Shown: one piece after another, positions 8,852-17,263 of the stretch
How the letters are laid out: every line of letters starts with the position of its first letter
Numbering within the stretch: position 1 is the stretch's first letter
Notes under the pieces: model-generated
Database searches by the model: none
The model's input: only the letters and a program-made list of their open reading frames with translations
What the model was told of the DNA's origin: nothing
Position numbers and translations under genes: made by a program
Source of the DNA: Bacteroidota bacterium
Lineage (GTDB): Bacteria > Bacteroidota > Bacteroidia > Chitinophagales > BACL12
Reading direction: 5' to 3'
NCBI GenBank assembly: GCA_016706255.1
Contig: JADJJZ010000011.1
Location: 142,756-206,755 of the forward strand
Length of the DNA stretch: 64,000 nt

Positions 8852-9130
8852 CGCTGTCGCCCGGTCTCCCGACCGGCGACTCGACTCATGACAATGAAAT
8901 CGACTCATTAAATTCAACTCAAAACCCGCTGGCCACGACTGTCGATTCAACCTCAAAACAGCGTCTGCGACAAAAGTCTCAAAATCAACTTTCGAAGCCC
9001 CCGCTGTCGCCCGGTCTCCCGACCGGCGACTCGACACATGCTAATGAAATCGACTTATTAAATTCAACTCAAAACCTGTTGGCCAAGACTGTCGAATCGG
9101 CTCAAAACAGCGTCTGCGACAAAAGTCTCC
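8852..9130 (+). repeat. 150-bp repeat array, two copies
   Basis: Units start CGCTGTCG at 8852 and 9002. They belong to the same family and orientation as 5750-6173. At 150 bp the period is a multiple of three, so the minus strand is open through both copies (SSRRSGDRATAG repeated every 50 residues). I treat that frame as incidental. The spacer 8839-9314 otherwise holds only the hairpin element at 9198. Confidence 0.9.
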
Positions 9131-9197
9131 GAATTAGATATGGATCACACCATATCATTTTTCATCCAAATTCCCTTCAGTCAACCACCTCAACACC

Positions 9198-9245
9198 GGT
9201 CAGGAGACCGGGGTGGCGTCTGGAGTTGGAAACTCCACGACAACA
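9198..9245 (+). repeat. hairpin repeat element GGTCAGGAGACC...GGAGTTGGAAACTCC
   Basis: Two palindromic parts: GGTCAGGAGACC, and GGAGTT-GGA-AACTCC with a 6-bp stem, followed by ACGACAACA. The same 48 bp recur at 10375-10422. GGTCAGGAGACC is the reverse complement of the GGTCTCCTGACC inside the 149-bp unit, linking the two repeat families. Confidence 0.8.
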
Positions 9246-9314
9246 TCAATTATGATTAATAATCAGAATTTTAATTGTAAGGTGAGTGCAAGTTTTCCTT
9301 AAATTGCAATTTTG

Positions 9315-9464
9315 TTAAGGTTTAATTTTTACGATTTTATTGTCTCGTATTACCACCAATTCACTGTTTTTAGTTTTCTTAAATTCCAAAAGTTTTTCAT
9401 AAGCTTTTTCAAGACCCTTTATGATTCTAATTTTTTCTTCTATTTGGATTTCAATTGTTGTCAT
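9315..9464 (-). CDS. 49-codon partner of the zeta-like kinase (candidate antitoxin)
   Basis: ATG at 9462-9464, TAA at 9315-9317. The start lies inside the last codons of the upstream kinase gene (overlap of 14 nt), an arrangement that allows translational coupling. The product begins MTTIEIQIEEKIRIIKGLEK and continues AYEKLLEFKKTKNSELVV, ending DNKIVKIKP. It is a charged amphipathic helix, possibly coiled-coil, then a short strand-rich tail. Small size, overlap and pairing with a zeta-toxin-fold kinase suggest an antitoxin or a regulatory subunit. This is inference; no antitoxin family was recognised with certainty. Confidence 0.6.
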   Translation of the reverse strand: MTTIEIQIEEKIRIIKGLEKAYEKLLEFKKTKNSELVVIRDNKIVKIKP

Positions 9465-10035
9465 AATGTTTTTTTAAGAGGTTAAATTTCTCCTGATTTA
9501 AAATATTAAGTATACCATCAATTTGTTTTTCCGCTAAAAGCTTGTGTTCTCCTTCCGAATTGTCAAAAAATAAAGCGCCATCAACAATTGGAAGATAAAT
9601 GTCAAATAGATTTTGAATTCCTCTTACATATCTTCTTTCAATTATTTTAGATTCAATATTATGTCCACCTTCTGAAACTCTTATTTTTACTCTTTCTTTT
9701 GCTAATTCAACGGTTTGAAGCCAAAAAAATAACAATGTAACACGATAACCCTTTGCCTTAGCGTCGATGATTTTACTTTTATAACTTTTGGTTGATAAGG
9801 TTGTTTCAAAAGCAAAGTTTTTATTTTCGAAAAGTAATTCATTGATTCGGTTGAGCATTATGCGTCCAGCCTCAAAAGACACTTTTTCCGGTTGAAACGG
9901 TGATAATCCTTTTGCAATTTCATCGGCATTGACAAATTCTTTACAATCCAAAATTTCCGGTAAAATAGTAAATGATGCAGTTGTTTTGCCAGCACCATTA
10001 CAACCTCCAATTATGTAAAGTTTTTTATCATTCAT
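9451..10035 (-). CDS. zeta-toxin-like P-loop kinase
   Basis: 194 residues, cytoplasmic. Walker A is complete at residues 10-19 (GGCNGAGKTT). It is followed by the family's NADEIAKGLSP substrate-site segment (about 36-46), FAFETTLSTKSY (about 74-85), VTLLFFWLQ and an arginine-rich helix with IIERRYVRG (about 131-139). This matches the predicted ATPase/zeta-toxin group, whose studied members phosphorylate UDP-N-acetylglucosamine; whether this one does is unknown. It overlaps a 49-codon downstream ORF and sits among repeats, the setting typical of accessory toxin-antitoxin modules. Confidence 0.8.
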   Translation of the reverse strand: MNDKKLYIIGGCNGAGKTTASFTILPEILDCKEFVNADEIAKGLSPFQPEKVSFEAGRIMLNRINELLFENKNFAFETTLSTKSYKSKIIDAKAKGYRVTLLFFWLQTVELAKERVKIRVSEGGHNIESKIIERRYVRGIQNLFDIYLPIVDGALFFDNSEGEHKLLAEKQIDGILNILNQEKFNLLKKHYDNN

Positions 10036-10071
10036 TACCGCAAATTTACAAATTATAATCAGCGACTAGGA

Positions 10072-10370
10072 TGCTGTCGGCCGGTCAACCGAAAGGCAAC
10101 ACGATGAATGAAAATGAAATCGACACATTAAATTCAACTCAAAACCCGCTGGCCACGACTGTCGATTCAACCTCAAAACAGCGTCTGCGACAAAAGTCTT
10201 GTAATCAACTTTCGAAGCCCACGCTGTCGCCCGGTCTCCCGACCGGCGACTCGACTCATGCAAATGAAATCCACTTATTAACTTCAACTCAAAACCTGTT
10301 GGCCACGACTGTCGACTCGACCTCAAAACAGCGTCTGCGACAAAAGTCTCAGAATTAACTTTCGAAGCCC
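10072..10370 (+). repeat. 150-bp repeat array, two copies
   Basis: Third array of the 149/150-bp family. The first copy (from about 10072) is diverged at its start (TGCTGTCGGCCGGTCAACCG); the second starts CGCTGTCG at 10222. Orientation is the same as in the other arrays. It runs straight into the hairpin repeat at 10375. The spacer 10036-10460 holds nothing else. Confidence 0.9.
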
Positions 10371-10374
10371 ACGC

Positions 10375-10452
10375 GGTCAGGAGACCGGGGTGGCGTCTGG
10401 AGTTGGAAACTCCACGACAACACAGCCTGGAGTTAGAAACTCCACGACAACA
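10375..10452 (+). repeat. hairpin repeat element, one full and one half copy
   Basis: 10375-10422 repeats the 9198 element (GGTCAGGAGACC then GGAGTTGGAAACTCC). 10427-10452 is a second copy of only the GGAGTT-AGA-AACTCC-ACGACAACA half. The inferred true stop of the BNR-repeat gene (10461-10463) lies 8 bp beyond, so the hairpins may also act as its terminator. Confidence 0.8.
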
Positions 10453-10460
10453 GAAGTGGT

Positions 10461-13400
10461 TTACTTCGACTTCAAAAACGTATCCCGATCCGTCAACACC
10501 ACAGGAGGCAATTTTGACCGAATAATCGCAGCATTGTAATTCTGCAGGTCGCCATTTACTAACGCGTTTGATTTCGTTTTGTAGTTTTTCTACTTCTTTG
10601 GCATACAACTCAAGTGCTGTTATTTGAACATCAGTAGGTTTACCTTCGTAACCGCCGACTGACATGTATATTTCGGCAATTTTTTCCCTTAAGCGCACCT
10701 GACCGGTAATACCACCTTCTCCTGGTTGGGTGGCGGATATTTTTTCGTGTAAAACATCCATTTGAGCAGCATATTTCATCGAATTAGCGCGCAAGCCCTT
10801 GTTTTTAACACTATCGGCCAAAGCACGCGTTTGATCACGAATTTCCAATACCTGGTTGTCTACATAAGCCAGCTCCTCAAGCAAATGGTAAGCTTTCATC
10901 AGCGTTTCCCTGCGCAAGGCTTTATCGGCTTCACTATGGGTTAATGCAGCATTACCGCGTATTGTTAATTGTGTTGAAAAACTATCCGTTCCTTTAATCA
11001 GGTCGATACGATAGGTTCCGGGTTCCATGTCGGGACCAAAAGCAGCTTCTCCAAGCACATTTGGTGATACGGGAACTTTTGGTGGCGGCATCATGGTTTG
11101 GATGCGCACGATATTTATCCCTTTGCGGGTTCCGGCAGGTTGTTGTTTCACAAAATTGCCTTTGCTATCGTAAATTCGGATATACATATCGCCAACCATA
11201 TGGCGTTTTTTCAGGTAATAGGCTACCACTGCGCTGCCATTCGGGTTCTCGCCGACAAACTCGTCGTCGCCGGGGAAATCCTGAGTGATACCGCCCTGAG
11301 GTAGATAGTATGGACGTGTTGGTAAAAAGGCAACATCTTTATCCAATATATCAAGCGTGAAATTGCGCAGGATAGTGATATCGTCAATGATAATAATTCC
11401 ACGACCATGAGTAGCTAAAATCAGGTCATTGTCTCTCGGGTGTATCACCATATCGAACACACCAACCTGTGGAATATTGCTGTTTAAAGCAAACCAGGTA
11501 ACACCTTTATCGATACTGGCGTATAACCCGAACTCGGTTCCTAAAAACAACAAATTGCGGTTAACGAGGTCTTGTTTAATAACGTGACAGTAACCCTTAA
11601 CTGATTCATTTACAAGGCTTTTCCATGTCTTACCGAAATCACTGGTGTAGAACACATATGGTTTCATGTCGCCATTGCGATGTGCGTCAAACGTTACGTA
11701 AGCACCACCTTTATCGAAATTATCGGTCTCGATTCCGGTTACAAATGCAAACGCGGGTACACCGGGAATATTCGCATTCACCAGACTCCAGGTTTTGCCG
11801 CCATCGGTAGTTACCTGTAAATTGCCATCATCAGTTCCTGCCCAAATGATGTTTTCATCAAGTGGTGATTCGCTGATGGCAAATATGGTAGTATTGTTCT
11901 CGGCTGAGGTATTGTCGGCAGTTAAACCACCGCTTTTTTCCTGTTGCTGACGTTTAGGGTCATCGGTACTCAAATCCGGTGAAATCGGCTGCCATCTATC
12001 ACCTTTGTCTTTAGAGCGGAATAAATACTGGGAACCCACATACAGCCATCCCGACTTTTTGCCGAAAACAACGGCTGCATTCCAGTTATAACGCAAATCT
12101 TCTGTGCTGGCATCCGGAAATGGTTTAATGAATTTACTTTCACCTGTTTTCAGGTTACTTCTGTAAATTTTGCCACCCTGATACTGCCAGTAAACAATAT
12201 TATTGTCGGTTTTATCTGCGAAAGCATTAAAGCCGTCACCAAAACCAATGGTTTCCCAATCGGCATTCTGAATGCCACCCGGGCGACTGCTTGGCGCTTT
12301 CCAGCTGCCGTTATCCTGCAATCCGCCATACACATTGTAAGGTGTATTCATGTCCACGCTCACATGGTAAAACTGCGCAACCGGCAAATTTTCACAGTGG
12401 CTCCAGGTATTACCCTTGTCGCGACTGATATACACACCACCATCGGTTCCTAAATACATCAATCTGTTATCGAGCGGACTCACATAAAAAGCGTGCAAGT
12501 CGCTATGGTAAGCACCACCTTCTACGGAAGCACCCTGGAATATCTTGCCCCCATCATTACTTACCAATAAGCCGAAGCCGGGCTTGTAAACACGATCAGC
12601 TTCAACAGGGTCGGGGCTAATATAACTAAAGTAGAAAGGTCGTTCACCCATTGCAGTTTGTTCGCTCATTTTCAACCAGTTAGCGCCGTTATCTACAGAT
12701 TTATATAAGGCAGATTTTTTCGATTCTACCAAGGCATAAACAGCATAAGGCGCAACCGGTGATACGGCAATTGCTATACGTCCAAGCGTTTCGTTAGGTA
12801 AACCTGCGCTGAGTTTTACCCAGTTGGCACCACCATCGGTTGATTTATATAAAGCACTTCCCGGACCACCTGAACGGAAGTCGTAAGCTGTTCGGCGATG
12901 ATCCCACATGGCGGCATACAATACGGAAGGATTTTTCGGATCCATTGCCATACTGGCGCATCCGGTGGAGGGATTCACATATAATGTTTTAACCCAGGTT
13001 TTACCACCATCGGTTGTTTTGTAAACACCACGTTCTTCACTATCGCTCCATAGGGCACCTTGAACTGCCACGTAAGCTGTATTGCTATTGTTCGGATCAA
13101 CGATGATTTTGGAAATGCGTTCGCTGTTCGGCAATCCCATAAATTCAAACTTTTGACCACCATTTGTTGTTTTATAAATACCGGTTCCAACACTCACGCT
13201 ATTGCGCACCCATGGTTCACCGGTGCCTACCCAAACAGTGTCAGGATGTTTCTGGTCGATACAAATTGCACCGATACACTGCGTATAATCATCAAAAATG
13301 GGCTTAAATGTTGTTCCCTGATTTTTCGATTTCCATAAACCTCCACCGGCTGCACCCACATAAACAATATTCGGATTACTGTTCACAGCATCAATAGCTG

Positions 13401-13554
13401 CAATCCTTCCACTCGTCCGCGCCGGCCCGATATGCCTGCCCTCAATAGCACTAAAAGTTGAAGCAGTTATCGCTGTTTGAGCTGCTGCCTGAAAACTACA
13501 TCCTGCCAACAAAAACAGGCCTAAAAGTTGATTTTTAAACGAGTGGTATCTCAT
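10461..13554 (-). CDS. exported BNR/Asp-box (sortilin-like) propeller protein, frameshifted near its 3' end
   Basis: About 1030 residues. After a signal peptide (MRYHSFKNQLLGLFLLAGCSFQAAAQ) come repeated Asp-boxes (TTDGGKTW, STDGGANW, SVDNGANW, SRDKGNTW, SKDKGDRW, SIDKGVTW) forming a large VPS10/sortilin-type propeller, then a beta-domain and a helical C-terminal part. Such proteins are often annotated as glycosyl hydrolases, but activity is unproven. The uninterrupted frame runs on to 10066 through the repeat DNA. However, about 10565-10590 a one-base shift restores ALVNGDLQNYNAAIIRSKLP and DRDTFLKSK with a stop at 10461-10463, which I take as the genuine end. The cause is an indel in a short T run, either a sequence error or a mutation. 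Confidence 0.8.
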
Positions 13555-13709
13555 ATAGTATGGTATATAGTGATAATCAAATAATTGATTTACAATTAGT
13601 TATGATTTAAAAAATGCCCAAAATCACAAACGCCGTTTTATAACAGCGTTATGTGTTTCAAACATTTTCGAATTAGCCGGGAACGAAAAAACAAGTCTTT
13701 ACTGAAGGC

Positions 13710-14435
13710 TTATTTTGTCACAATCGGTTTCTCAAATTTCGACTGATCGTACTTAATGTCAATTTCGTATTTGTCGATAACGATTACTTCACCCTGATTA
13801 CCATTGTAACGGTTTTCGATGGTGCCCGGTAAAATAATACCGTTTACATCTTTGTAGTTGCTGTAAAAAGTATCACTTTCTACCTCTACACCGTTAATTG
13901 TGGTTTTGGTATGGGTTTTAATCATGAGGTAACTTTCGGTATCGATATAAGAAGAATACACATCGCCTTCAGCGGTGGTAACGTCAATTTTATAACACAT
14001 GGTACCTTCCACGTCAACTGTAGTGTCTAATTCAACTTTGTAGCCTTTGTCTTTCCAATCCCAAAGCATGCCATCCATATCAGCCTGAATTTTTAAACCT
14101 TTCAGTTCATCGGCAGTCATTGGCTGTGCTTCAGTTGCGCCGGTAAACGGATTTAACATCCAGCCTTCGGTGCCATTGTAGGTTTGAATGAAGGTTAAAC
14201 CCTGAAAAGTGCCTTCAATACGAATATTATTAGGGCGAGCTGAAATCTGCACAAAAGGGATTTCCAAACCACCCTGGTTGAGTTTTCCGGTTGAAGTAAG
14301 CGTTTCAACTTTTTTGAGTTGTTTTTGGCCAATTGCGTCAAAATGTTCTTTTAAAACGTCGTCGAGGTTTTGAGCTGTGGCAGGGATAGTTGCAATCGTA
14401 ACTAAAAATACGAGTGCTGACAATACTTTTTTCAT
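13710..14435 (-). CDS. LolA-like periplasmic outer-membrane lipoprotein-sorting family protein
   Basis: 241 residues with a signal peptide (MKKVLSALVFLVTIATIPATAQ). The mature part has the curved-sheet pattern of LolA/LolB-type folds: a start helix DDVLKEHFDAIGQKQLKKVET, then STGKL, paired strands IRIEGTFQGLTFIQTYNG, TEGWMLNP, VEGTMCYKIDV, SYLMIKTHTKT and NGIILPGTIENRYNG. This group of Bacteroidota proteins probably binds a lipid or acyl chain in the periplasm; the cargo is unknown. It is upstream of the BNR gene on the same strand, 155 bp apart. Confidence 0.65.
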   Translation of the reverse strand: MKKVLSALVFLVTIATIPATAQNLDDVLKEHFDAIGQKQLKKVETLTSTGKLNQGGLEIPFVQISARPNNIRIEGTFQGLTFIQTYNGTEGWMLNPFTGATEAQPMTADELKGLKIQADMDGMLWDWKDKGYKVELDTTVDVEGTMCYKIDVTTAEGDVYSSYIDTESYLMIKTHTKTTINGVEVESDTFYSNYKDVNGIILPGTIENRYNGNQGEVIVIDKYEIDIKYDQSKFEKPIVTK

Positions 14436-14550
14436 AATAGATGTGATTGAATTTAAGTGTTAAAATTAGATAGATATTTTGGTTGATTATACAACTTTGG
14501 TGTTAACAACAGGTTAATGTTTGCCCTCCATTGCAAAAGCTAAGCCAAAT

Positions 14551-15795
14551 CTATTCAATCACTATCTGACGGATCGTTTTAACCCCATTCTTTTCAGCCT
14601 GCAAAAGATATAAGCCCGGCTCTAAACCCGAAAATTTGAACAACGCTTCTCCAATACCGGTATGTATATCCATTTTAACCGGATAGCCGCTTAAGTTCGA
14701 CAACGTATAGGTGAGTGATTCAGCGCCATCTGCAACTACAACAAAATGGTCGTGTGCCGGCAAGGGGTAAATTTCAAAACTTACAGGTGCATTAAAAGAG
14801 GCAATTTTGCTTTCCTTTGTAACCCCATCTTCAGCAACAACTGATAAACGATAATATGATTTACCGGTTATAGGGTTTTCATCAATAAAGGAATAGGCAT
14901 TAGCAGTTTCAGCATTAATTTGTGCAAAAGTTTCCCAGTCGCTGCCATTTTGCGATCTTGCTAATTCAAAATAGCCGTTTTGAGGTAAATTTTGCATATT
15001 CCACCGAAGTGCAGCACTTTCGTTCATTGCTTCGGCCGTAAATTCCGTTAAACCGTCTGAAAGCAACAAGCCGCACATCAAATACATATAACTATGCATA
15101 TTCTGGCGAATATTGACACATTCATCATTTGGCCAGTGCCATGATGCAGTAGTCATGCCACCAAAAAATAAATGCCCAAGACCCCACGCTTTTTCTGATA
15201 AAACCCATTCATCAGGGGTATAAGTATCTACAATTAAAGGTGTTAAATCTGAGCCGGTAACGTAGGCGTGCGCATAACTTGGTCCCCACATTTCGGTGGC
15301 TAAAGGCGTAAAGGGTCCGTTCCAAATTGGGTGGGTTAATGCATCGGGACCATTCATTACATCGCCCGGCCATGCGTAAGGATACCATAACCACACATCT
15401 CCAAAACCACAGCTTAATCCGTCGCCTACATTTGGTGCTGCGTTCATAAATAAACTTCCGCCATTATATACCCATTGTTCAATTAACGACTGGTTTGCGT
15501 TGAAAAATTCTTCCATGTAATCGGTATGACTTTCACCACCTTCCATAAATACATAACAGGTATTATCATTAAAAATGGAGTAGGGGTCGCAATATTCGTA
15601 AAAGGCCATGCTCCAGAAACCTGCGCCAAAAACTGCATCTAATGTAAGAGGATTGGAATCTGCATAAGGCGCCCATCCGCAACACCAGGGCTCATCTATG
15701 TCGGCCCGCATGTAATATACGTCGGTTGCTTGGGTAAAGCTTGCGCTGCACCTTAATACAATAGTGATGAGCAAGCAGAGGCTATTCTTACTCAT
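14551..15795 (-). CDS. T9SS type A cargo protein of unknown function
   Basis: 414 residues with a signal peptide (to about residue 22). The N-terminal two-thirds is rich in Trp, Tyr, Asn and Cys (DEPWCCGWAPYAD, EYCDPYSIFND, GGSLFMNAAPNVGDG, GHLFFGGMT). It resembles a ThuA/glutamine-amidotransferase-like fold seen in other secreted Bacteroidota proteins, but I am not sure of that. After an Ig/FN-like stretch (LRWNMQNLPQNGYFELARSQ) the last ~75 residues (FEIYPLPAHDHFVV, LSNLSGYPV, LEPGLYLLQAEKNG) are a T9SS sorting domain, directing export across the outer membrane. Confidence 0.75.
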   Translation of the reverse strand: MSKNSLCLLITIVLRCSASFTQATDVYYMRADIDEPWCCGWAPYADSNPLTLDAVFGAGFWSMAFYEYCDPYSIFNDNTCYVFMEGGESHTDYMEEFFNANQSLIEQWVYNGGSLFMNAAPNVGDGLSCGFGDVWLWYPYAWPGDVMNGPDALTHPIWNGPFTPLATEMWGPSYAHAYVTGSDLTPLIVDTYTPDEWVLSEKAWGLGHLFFGGMTTASWHWPNDECVNIRQNMHSYMYLMCGLLLSDGLTEFTAEAMNESAALRWNMQNLPQNGYFELARSQNGSDWETFAQINAETANAYSFIDENPITGKSYYRLSVVAEDGVTKESKIASFNAPVSFEIYPLPAHDHFVVVADGAESLTYTLSNLSGYPVKMDIHTGIGEALFKFSGLEPGLYLLQAEKNGVKTIRQIVIE

Positions 15796-15905
15796 AGTGT
15801 GGGTTTTAAAAATGTGAAAAATTGACTGTCGCTATGTCAAATTTAACAAATTTTTGAAATACAAAACAATTTCAAAAATATTTTTAATCCACTGATTGTC
15901 AATAC

Positions 15906-16481
15906 TTAAAGATGAACCGCCACAACAAATGTGTCTTTTGCGTAGGTAGACATGTTTTTGAGGTCGACTGCGATGTTTTCATTCCACTTTTTTTGCTCAA
16001 CGGCGTTTCTGCTGTAATCGGTAGCAGCCTCGTAAATGCTGTCTGCAGTATTCATGTCTTTATGCGCAGCACGTTCTAATTCACGCATTACACTCTGATA
16101 ATTTTTATAGGTAAGTGTTGCATTTTGAATCGACTGTTTTAATTTTCTGGAATATAATTCCGTTATATCAAAATGTACTTGTTCATGTGTTAATGTATAT
16201 GCCGTTGTATCCGGTTTAGTCCAGGAAATTTTTGGGTCGAAAAATGCTTCTACAATTACAATTAATGAATCTTGTCGTGCAGTGCCTTTATAACTCATTC
16301 TGAATCCGACATAAGAAACGGCAATTGCGCCAAAATCAGGATCCGGTGTTGCTTTATAATCTTTCCAGTGCAACTTCACATTATTATCGTGATAAATGAG
16401 TGTATCATCAGGTTGCGGTAACATCCAGGCCGTACTTAAAAGGACGATAAATAAAAATGGTAATGTGTATTTTTTTTGCAT
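15906..16481 (-). CDS. DUF922-like zinc-peptidase-like exported protein
   Basis: 191 residues. A signal peptide (to about residue 21) is followed by a compact domain with HEQVHFDI at residues 99-106, an HExxH zinc motif. LHWKDYKATPDP (about 37-48) and the C-terminal helix with AAHKDMNTADSIYEAATDYSRN fit the DUF922 family, which is predicted to be metal-dependent and secreted or periplasmic. The peptidase activity is inferred only from the motif. It directly precedes the end of 16484-17209 with a 2-bp gap, so the two are probably co-transcribed. Confidence 0.7.
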   Translation of the reverse strand: MQKKYTLPFLFIVLLSTAWMLPQPDDTLIYHDNNVKLHWKDYKATPDPDFGAIAVSYVGFRMSYKGTARQDSLIVIVEAFFDPKISWTKPDTTAYTLTHEQVHFDITELYSRKLKQSIQNATLTYKNYQSVMRELERAAHKDMNTADSIYEAATDYSRNAVEQKKWNENIAVDLKNMSTYAKDTFVVAVHL

Positions 16482-16483
16482 GT

Positions 16484-17209
16484 TTATTGAATGGTAATTG
16501 TGGAATAAAAAGGTAGTTTATTTTCCTGTTGTAATTGTAAAAAATAATATCCGTTTGTTATTCCGGTTGTTGCAATTGAATTCGTATTTGTACTGCCGGA
16601 AGCAATAATATCTCCAATCAGATTATATAAAATGTAAGTAGTTTTTTGGGGGGTAGATGCACTTGCATCGAAACGTATCCAATCGCCCGCTGATATTGGG
16701 TTTGGATAAACCTGAACATTTGTTGTATTGCCGATATTTTGGATGGCATTTGTTTCAGGATTTAAATTAACAACATAATTATTTTCAAAATAACAGGAAT
16801 CGGTAACCGGAATTAAATTATTCACCCATAATTGAAAAGTAACTTCATAATTTACAGGTATAGATTCGGTAACATCGTAATAAATATGTACCGGTACGGT
16901 AACACCAATATTCCATGCTGAAGCAAATACCATCCAGTTTAAATTTACCGGGGCTAAACTCATTCCTGCAGGCAGTGGTGTAATGGGAATTAATTTAGCC
17001 TGGGGATAAGCGAAATAATCAGTAGCATGATTATTTGTTAATTGAAATGTAATCATTGAATCACCATAACTAATTACATCAGTTGCCTCTAAAATAAACT
17101 GATTATCTACAACAACAATTGGAATGTCGTTACATAATTGTGCATGAACATTTTTATTCAGGAATGAACATCCAACCAAAAAAATAATGAAGTATATTTT
17201 ATTGCGCAT
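16484..17209 (-). CDS. small T9SS type A cargo protein
   Basis: 241 residues. It has a signal peptide (MRNKIYFIIFLVGCSFLNKNVHAQ), then about 120 residues of beta-rich sequence (VTFQLWVNNLIPVTDSCYFEN) that looks like one Ig-like/CARDB-type fold but is not firmly assignable. A T9SS type A domain follows from about residue 168: VQVYPNPISAGDWI, YILYNLIGDIIASG, TGITNGYYFLQLQ. It is upstream of and nearly abutting the DUF922-like gene, so a shared transcript is likely. Confidence 0.7.
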   Translation of the reverse strand: MRNKIYFIIFLVGCSFLNKNVHAQLCNDIPIVVVDNQFILEATDVISYGDSMITFQLTNNHATDYFAYPQAKLIPITPLPAGMSLAPVNLNWMVFASAWNIGVTVPVHIYYDVTESIPVNYEVTFQLWVNNLIPVTDSCYFENNYVVNLNPETNAIQNIGNTTNVQVYPNPISAGDWIRFDASASTPQKTTYILYNLIGDIIASGSTNTNSIATTGITNGYYFLQLQQENKLPFYSTITIQ

Positions 17210-17263
17210 GAATTTTAGTTGTATAAAAATTAAATATAAAACAATCCTATAAAATTAAGTGTA

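Noticed and set aside
8798..9037. Minus-strand ORF of 79 codons
   Set aside because: It is only the open frame through the 150-bp repeat (period divisible by three), with no start context or family features.
5750..10370. 149/150-bp arrays as CRISPR
   Set aside because: The units are contiguous and wholly repetitive, with no short repeat/unique spacer alternation and no cas genes.
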